Positions 57,201 through 64,000 of a DNA stretch of 64,000 nucleotides are shown piece by piece; the first letter of the stretch is position 1; each line of letters starts with the position of its first letter. Source of the DNA: Monocercomonoides exilis (lineage: Eukaryota; Preaxostyla; Oxymonadida; Polymastigidae). The stretch covers positions 744,001 through 808,000 of the forward strand of contig LSRY02000032.1 of the NCBI GenBank assembly GCA_001643675.2, read 5' to 3'. The notes beneath the pieces are model-generated. The model had not been told where the DNA came from. It saw only the letters and a program-made list of their open reading frames with translations, and ran no database searches. A program made the position numbers and the translations under genes.

Positions 57201-57879
57201 GATAAGCACATTCTAGGCAATGGAGAATCAAATAGCAATGAATGAAGTGAAGAAGGAGTATTTTCTGCCTGATCCGTCGTTATCTCTGACAACGGTCGTA
57301 GTAATTCTTCAAAGCTCCGAGTTTGATCCACAGAAAATGCAAGAGGAGAAACGTTTGCTTTAGAATAATCCCTTAAATTCTGTTCAACGCTTTCATCATT
57401 ATTTGTTATTAAACTGGATTCTCTCACATGAAAATGTTCGCATTTGCCTTTTGTCATTATCTCTTCAATAGCACTTTCGCATTGATTAAAACGATTTCTA
57501 GCTTCTTTTGAAGAAAATATTTTCTTTTTGAATATTGAATGAATGATTAAAAATTACAAAATGGAAATTTTAAAAGAGAATATCTGCACCTTCAGCAAAT
57601 GAACCCAACAGAACGATTCGACTAAGTTTTGTATTTGCTCAATAACCTTATCTAGTTCATTTAAAAAAGTGACTTCACAATTTTCGCAAATATTAAGTTC
57701 TTAAGCAAAAATATGATAGATATGCAAATACAATCCAAAATAAAAAGCTAAAAACAACCTTTCAAATTTTGTTGAAGTGGCACTAGTTTTTCGAGCAGAT
57801 GAAACGATTTCTTTCGATGATGAGGAGATTCTCTAAGTTTTAAACAAATATCATTAAGAAGGTCAACTCTTTGTTCCAT
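54296..57879 (-). CDS. Proline-rich PH-domain protein
   Basis: Four exons: 57879-57759, 57699-57590, 57523-54761, 54622-54296; 1,106 aa; introns 59, 66 and 138 nt. The C-terminal 150 residues form a pleckstrin-homology domain split by the last intron: HPLYEGMLLSRG, FRPRWFQLFYHQLRYVP, then YEFSLTAPL, SNVFVLRARG and the closing helix NARIWIKLIENSV with the conserved Trp. PH domains bind phosphoinositides, so membrane recruitment is likely. The N-terminus is helical. The middle is low complexity with several runs of six to nine prolines separated by Leu or Phe (about 55920-56100 and 56400-56440), like the profilin/EVH1-binding segments of formins and Ena/VASP, but no FH2 domain is present. An actin-linked adaptor is inference. 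The next gene downstream on the same strand is a DOCK RhoGEF. Confidence 0.75.
54705..54725 (+). repeat. AAT microsatellite in intron
   Basis: Seven tandem AAT units within the last intron of the PH-domain gene. Confidence 0.7.
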
Positions 57880-58215
57880 TCACAAGAAATTCAAAGAAAA
57901 GAAATTTTTTAATTGTTTGGTATTGCAACCGCATTGAGAATGGAAAATAAGAAAGCAGGAAATGCATTAAGTTAGTTTTACTAATGAGTAAAAAATGATG
58001 GGAACAAAAAATAGAAACTAATTAGATGCTTTGACTTACAAAAACAAGTTGATGTGCCAATAAAAATACAAACGTGAAATGAGAAACAGATCGCGTCCAA
58101 TAACATAAAAAAAATATTATGACAAAAATTCTGACAGCAATAAACACCCAGAATGGGGAGGAAAGAAGAAATAAACATATATGAACTCAAATAAAAATAA
58201 ACTTAATAAAAGGAA
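57880..58215. other. Spacer with PH-gene promoter
   Basis: 336 bp between the DOCK stop and the PH-domain ATG. On the minus strand a weak relative of the TTATACCAT motif (AATACCAA) lies about 38 bp from the ATG. Otherwise A+T-rich with no gene seen. Confidence 0.4.
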
Positions 58216-61200
58216 TCAATTTTCACTCTGTTGAAGCGACGGCGCGTACAACGCGAGGTTCGACTTCTCTTCAACGATGGCTGTAAGCTCGACCAGTTTG
58301 CCCTCAAGCAGGCTTTGCAGTGAAAGAGATTGTTGTGGGCAGACAGTCTTATGCACTTCGAGTGCCTGCTTAGAGAGCACACACTGCACACGCATCTCTT
58401 TCATCAGCAGCGCCAGCTGAGACAAATAGTCAGGGTCTTCTTTGATGAACTCTGGGTCGCAGAAGTTCTCCATGTACTTCTTCAGCCCACCGCCGACGCC
58501 TGGCTCAATGGCACCTTGGAGGAGCATAGTGAACTGACCCACGTTTGACGGCCTTTCATCGGGTGGGAGGGAGAACTGGTGCATCATCTTGCGCAGCTCG
58601 AAGTTCTTCTCGCGCACTTTCATCCGCGCAGACTGGATTGGAGAGAAGACGATTTCCTCGCTCCGCTTGATCATCAGCCGGTGGGTGACTGAAGGGAAGC
58701 ATTCTTCGAGGAAGAAGAAGGTCTTGTGGTCCCACATCACACGCAGCTCTTTCTCTTTGTTTTTGCCACGGGGGACAGTGCGTGTCCATTGGAAGACATC
58801 CACATTGTAGTTCTTGCGGTACTCGACGACATATTTGGGGAGATAGAGGAAAGAGAGCTGGTCAGAGGTTGAGTCAGATTTGGAGGAGGAGGAAGGAGAG
58901 GAAGAAGAAGAAGGAGATTGTGAAGAAGAGGAAGAAGAGGAGGAAGAAGCAGAAGTAGACGATGGAGAAGGAGAAGGAGAATGGGCAGACAAGCCTGCCG
59001 AAGGAGCAGGCGATGGCGATGCATCAGGAGAGCTGATAGAAGATGTTCTTACAGAAATGCCAGAGGGAGAAGAACCAGAAGAAGAAGAAGAAGAAGACAA
59101 AGCAGAGGAAGAAGAAGAAGAAGCAGTCTTCGCAGCATCAGGAGAAAGAAGCTGCTGATTGTCTGTTCCTTCAAATGGAGACGGGTTCGAAGTCGACAAA
59201 GTTCGTGAGGGTGTTGGCATCGAAACAGACTGGTGTGACAGAGCAAGCTCATTGAGCGAGCTGAGATCTCCCTTTTCAGCCAGAAACTTCGCATTTTCCG
59301 CGTACTCGTCGTGAGAAGAGACCAAAATGCCACCAGCAATGAGGATGATGGCTGTGTTCTCTGAATTCTCTGCGCCTTCAGGCACTTTGTCTGTGGCGCT
59401 GGTCACTTTTGCCTCAGGAAACTTGATCTTCATCGAGCTGTAGAAGCCGTCCAGCTTCGTCTCTGCGCGTGTTCGGAAGATGTACTCGGTGTTGCAGAGG
59501 TATCTGTTCTTGAATCCTTTCCCAACAAAACGGACATAATAGTAGTGGGGCCAGAGGACACGGGGCGTGCTTGCGATGGTTTGATAGAGGTTTGTTTGGG
59601 TTTGCTGGAAGGAGATTGAAGATAAAAATGTATTTGAATAAATAAATAAGAATAAATAAATAAGAACATGTTAATAAATAAAGCATTAAAAAAAGTATTC
59701 GTTGCTTGTTGATTAATATATAAATAACAATTAAAAGCATATTCCCTTTCTATTTTCATTCATTTCCCTTCCAACATTAATTCAAACACTTTCTTTCTCT
59801 CTTTCTCCTATCTTTCTCCAATCCTTCTTCATTCGCATACCATGTGTGTAGCCACCAAGTCATAGTGTGGATACTCTCTCTTCAGATGGTCCAGCACGAT
59901 GTCCAGCAGCTCAATGCCCTTCTCCCAATTCTGCCCCTTCGAGAAGAACCCAACAGCCTTCGAATACAGCCCTATCTTCCTGTCTCTCGCTGTCTGCGCT
60001 GGGAATATCTTTGAGAGTGGGATGAGAGCATCAGAGAACGTGTAGTTGTTGCCCATCCGCACCAGCGCCTCTCCTGCCTCTTCATAATTCTGCAGCGTCT
60101 CGTGCATTCTAAACAGCTCGTACTGATACTCCAACATCAGATCTTTCCTTCCTGACTGCCTCAAATACTCAATCAGCTCCAGATAACAATGTGTCATTTC
60201 ATCTTCCGTCACCTGTGGTCTGTTCAGCTGCTTGTAGCTCCGCAGATCTTTCATGTGATCAATCAGCAGACGCACATCTGCTATGTACTTTGTTGCTTTT
60301 GTCTTGTCAATCACCACATTTGCTGTCTGCCTCAGTGAAGGGCAGCTGAAAAGGGGAAGGTCGAGTGTGAGTGTGGCAGCGGGTGATTGGGTGACAAATG
60401 GAGAGGAAGAAGAGGGGACAAGAGCAGGGGAGTTTAGAGAGGGTGAGAGGATACCAGACTTGAGGGGTGTGGAAGAGGAAGGAGAAGGAGATGAGGAATG
60501 AGGGGATGTTGAGGAGATATTGAGTGCTGTTGGGTTGCTGATCATTGAGCGCGTTGAGGATGATGACGAAGAAGAAGATGCAGAACTTCCACCTCTTGCT
60601 GAAATTGATGCGTTTTCGAGATCCAACTGTGACTGAGGTGTGATCAGCATCTGAATGAGCTGGTCGTCAAACAGAGTCAGCAGCTGCTCTTCGACGTAGT
60701 TGCTTTTGCAGAGCATGTTCACCACTTCGAATGTCTTCGTCTCCACATTCGTGATGGAACCATCGTGGTTGAGGGCATCTGTCTTGAGGAGGTCAGCATA
60801 GAGCGCCTTGCACATCTCTCTAATCTCTCCTCGCGAATGGATGGTCAGCTTCAACAAGGGCAGGATCATGTCATTCATCAGATCGTTCTCCAGATGAGAA
60901 GTGCATAAAACATCCCAAATAGACAGAAACAGATACAAAACACGCGATTGCGCCATATGGAAGAGGGAAGACGACAAAAGCAGATGAGATTTCACAAGCT
61001 CGTTGGCTGTGTCTGTCAGCGCAAAGACGGTGGGGATGTAAGCGTTGTCTGTGCACTTGCAGAGAGAAGAGAGGAAGGTTGGATAGAGCATGTTCTGTGA
61101 CTGAGACTGTAACTGCAGCTGTGAAAGAGAAGAATTGTGTTGAAGCACAATGGATTGAGAAGAAGATGATGATGAAGATGACGATGTTCCATTTGCATTC

Positions 61201-64000
61201 CCTTCTTCAGAGCTCCCACTTTCATTCTGCTCACTGCCTTGTGTCTTTCTCGGGTAGAATTTGAATGGAAATGTGGCACTTGTGCACAAAGCCAACGGAT
61301 GCTTCAGATAAGTCTTGAATATCCTCATTGGCAGCATCGCATTCTTCCTCACCTGAGACGAAGGCACAGAAGATGATGATGCAATGTTCGAATCATCATC
61401 TTCTGCACCTGTGATGCCTGTGCTAGAACCTTCTGTTTTATTCTCCTGGTTTGCATCGAGTGGAATGGGCTTCATCGATCTCTCGTCAATTGAGCTGTCT
61501 TCGATTGTTGTGCTTTGCATTCCGTTTGTGTTATTCATTCCATTCGTATCTGCCATCATCATTTTCTTCTTCTTCTTCAATTTATCATCTCCTGCCTCTC
61601 CCTTCCTCAAGCACTTTTCTGGATCAACATGTTCAGCATGCGCAATCACACTCTCATCCACCGTTGCCCACAGTGGTGTCTTCATCCCTTGTGTCACTGC
61701 TGTGTTCTGGAACGCCTCCAACAGTGCAGCCACCTCCTCATTGCACGATGGAGGGAACACTCTCATCTTCGCCAGCCCCACCAGTGCGTGTAATATCCTC
61801 CCCAGATCGAATGCCTGGTGCCGTGAGCCGAGCAGCTGCAGCGTCAGCTTCTGGCTCTCAGGGGACGAGGCAGTCTGTTGTAGGAGGTGGTACGAGTGGC
61901 GGGAGGAGACAGAGGAAGAAGAGGAGGAAGAGAGAGAGACAGAAAGAGGGCGCTTTTTGATGGTGGTGAAGGCGGGTGGGACGTTCTCTGTGTTTAGAAT
62001 GAATGAGCCAGAGCGGAGCATCACTTGAAGTTCGGGTTCTAACCGCCAGGTTGGCTTCTTCACGTTCTCTTTGTTGCGGAGGGTGGCATAGTTAGATGGG
62101 GAAGCAGTATGAGAAGAGGAGGAAGAGGAAGAAGAAGATGATGATGACGACGACGACGATGCTGATGCAGAAGATGACCCAGTAGGTGTAGAAGCATTGT
62201 TGTTATTTGGTGATGAGTTGTTCATAGGCGATGTTGACTGAGCCACTTGGCGTGAGGGAGAGGCTGTTGATGAGGTTGGGATGGGCGAGAGAGCAGGAGA
62301 GCCACTGGCAGACGAGGCGCGATGAGGATTTGTGCTGTCACTCCGCTGGGAAGGAGTGTTTGTGGGGGTGTTGGCAGTTCTCAGGTCGCTTGGGGTTGTT
62401 CTGGCTGTTGAGGAAGAGGAAGAGGAAGAGGGGGAAGAGGAAGAAGATGATGATGATGTAGACAAGGGAGATGATGATGAAACAGATAAAGAAGAAGAGG
62501 AGGTGGACAGCATAGAAGAGCCCTGCGGAGAGTCAGAGATTGACAAGACAGGCTTGACGCTTTTTGGCCTTGTGAACACGATTGTCTTCAAGCGAGTGGT
62601 GGAGGCGCCGCCAGGTCGCAGAGTGGAAGCGGGTGGAAGAGAGAAGGAAGAGCGAGAGGCAGAAGAGGGGGAGTCTAAAATGGCAGATGATTGACTGCGG
62701 GTGAGGGGAGAGGACAGAGAAGAAGAGGGGGAAGATAATAAAGATGATGATGATGCAGTTGTTGTTGTTGGCAATACTGCTGTAGAAGAAGAGGAAGATA
62801 ACGAGGAAGGAGTAGATGAAGTTGATGATGATGACGAAGAAGATGGAGAAGATACTTCATTCTGTGATGCAACAGTATGAGATGCACTAGGCGTCGATTG
62901 CAGCTGCCCTGTCTGTCCAATCTTGTTCTGTGGAGGCTGATTGGCTGGCGTGGGTGGTTTGGATGTTGGCGGTGGATGCAGCGGAGGTGCTGGGTGTTTT
63001 GGAGGGGCAGGAGGAGGAGGGACAGAAGGACGATTGAGGGCAGCTTGGGGTTTGAGAGGGGAAGAAGAAGGCTGGTTGGATGAGGATGAGGAAGAAGAAG
63101 AAGAAGAAGGTGAAGATGAAGAGGAGGTTGTATTTGGAGCAGAAGAATGTGGATGAGAAGGAGAGGCAGTTGAAGAAGAAAGGGAAGGATTCTGTGCAGT
63201 TTTTGTGCTTGAAGAAGGTGAATTGGGTGTTGATGAAGAGACTGGTGTCTTTCTGTCAGACGATGCAGAAGATGATTCAGATGGAGAATTCGAAGAAGAA
63301 GCAGATGATGAGGAAGAAGAAGAAGAAGAAGAAGAAGCAGTCAATGAAGAAGGCGAAGTGGAAGATGCGTCTGATGGCATCTGCAGGGCCAGTGGAGTAG
63401 ACAGCTGAGAAGACAAAGCCGATCGGCTGTATTGTTCGATGGCCTCAACGACATTGTGGAGGAGGGGGAATTTCTCGTCGAGATAAGGCACGCTGTAGCA
63501 GATGAAGAAAGGGCGGTCAAAGGAAGCGACGCGGATGATGTTGGAGACGACGATGGAGAGGCAGCGGAAGAAGACGCGGAGCATCTGTGTGTGCATGAGG
63601 GTCCATTCGGCAGGGAAGAAGTAGACTTTGCTGGCAGATTCGACCAGAATGAGGAAAGCATCCACCGCCAGCTGCGGAAGGGCAGGCAGCACAGCCTGTT
63701 CGCAGGTGACTTGGTATGTTTGTTGCACTCGCTGAAGAGAAGTGGTCATCTGCTCAGTCATCGAGGCAGACGCAGATGATGACATTGTGGCTGAAGAGGA
63801 GGCTGATGAGGAAGAGGAAGAAGAGGAAGAACCACTTGTGTTCTCCTTTCCAGGATACACCAGTGCCAACTTCTCTCTGTCCATCAGGATTTCCAACAGG
63901 ACATGCTGAGGGAGTAAATCAAGAATTGACAGAAGTGCTGTCATCAGCTCTGTCTTCAGCAGAGCATGGTGCTGGAAGTGGTCAGCAGCTGGTGTAGGCG
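58216..64000 (-). CDS. DOCK-family guanine-nucleotide exchange factor, C-terminal part (5' beyond window)
   Basis: The frame runs in from the window edge. Exons in view are 64000-59841 and 59604-58216, joined in phase 0 across a 236-nt intron, about 1,850 codons. DOCK proteins activate Rac/Cdc42-type GTPases through the DHR-2 domain. DHR-2 starts near the end of the first exon (LLDIVLDHLKREYPHYDLV) and continues with YYYVRFVGKGF, YLCNTEYIFRTRAETKLDGFY, MKIKFPEAKV, a Ser-rich insert of about 130 residues, YLPKYVVEYRKNYNVDVFQWTR, LRVMWDHKTFFFLEECFPS, VREKNFELRKMMHQF and MLLQGAIEPGVGGGLKKYMENFCD, all in DOCK order. The preceding region has 400-500 residues of Ser/Pro low complexity (about 61880-63360) between helical segments. 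The N-terminal SH3/DHR-1 part is not in view. Stop TGA. Confidence 0.85.

Noticed and set aside
17-64000. A host-wide alternative genetic code (as in Streblomastix) to explain the in-frame stops in the element
   Set aside because: Complete host genes end with TAA (17-5458 gene), TGA (peptidase, TENT4-like, DOCK) and TAG (transporter) at family-appropriate C-termini, so the host uses all three as stops.

Overview
The window is eukaryotic nuclear DNA: long coding blocks with mixed codons sit in very A+T-rich spacers, many genes carry short GT-AG introns (about 47-240 nt), and products include importin alpha, a DOCK-type RhoGEF, a CK1-like kinase and DNA polymerase epsilon histone-fold subunits. 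The set suggests a free-living or commensal protist. The beta-helix surface protein with a kinase-like tail, the serine homopolymers in almost every protein, and the DIRS-type retroelement fit a Preaxostyla metamonad (an oxymonad such as Blattamonas), but this is inference. Complete host genes end in TAA, TGA and TAG, so the host uses the standard code.

Layout. 1-5458: 3' part of a giant membrane beta-helix/pseudokinase protein. 5459-7666: A+T-rich spacer. 7667-14087, minus strand: a CK1/TTBK-like kinase (six exons), then importin alpha (five exons). 14270-16738: a secreted-type S9C peptidase, divergent from importin alpha. 17297-20688, minus: a TMEM214-like ER protein, divergent from a large TRF4/TENT4-type nucleotidyltransferase (20885-26386). 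26904-28858: two histone-fold genes resembling the pol epsilon/CHRAC pair POLE3 and POLE4, with a tRNA-Ser(CGA) between them. 29120-31193: an unrecognised Ser-rich protein.

31363-54100 is the outstanding structure: a 7-kb inverted repeat (arms 31363-38339 and 47079-54100) around an 8.7-kb unique centre. Each arm holds a complete four-exon ABCC/MRP-type transporter. The arms are almost identical; differences concentrate in one 0.5-kb patch, a poly-A tract and a one-base deletion that breaks the first exon of the left copy. The centre is a decayed DIRS-like tyrosine-recombinase retroelement (gag, RT-RNase H, YR) whose reading frame is almost intact but is punctuated by stop codons that mostly fit single transitions at Gln/Trp/Arg codons. 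About 4.6 kb lies between its RNase H and its recombinase, including a truncated and broken copy of an unidentified coiled-coil gene.

54296-57879, minus: a proline-rich PH-domain protein. 58216-64000, minus: the C-terminal part of a DOCK-family guanine-nucleotide exchange factor with a DHR-2 domain; its 5' end lies beyond the window. The exon models were built by hand from GT-AG junctions that keep frame and family similarity. Genes are independent transcription units, not operons; two divergent pairs share about 0.2-kb promoters.
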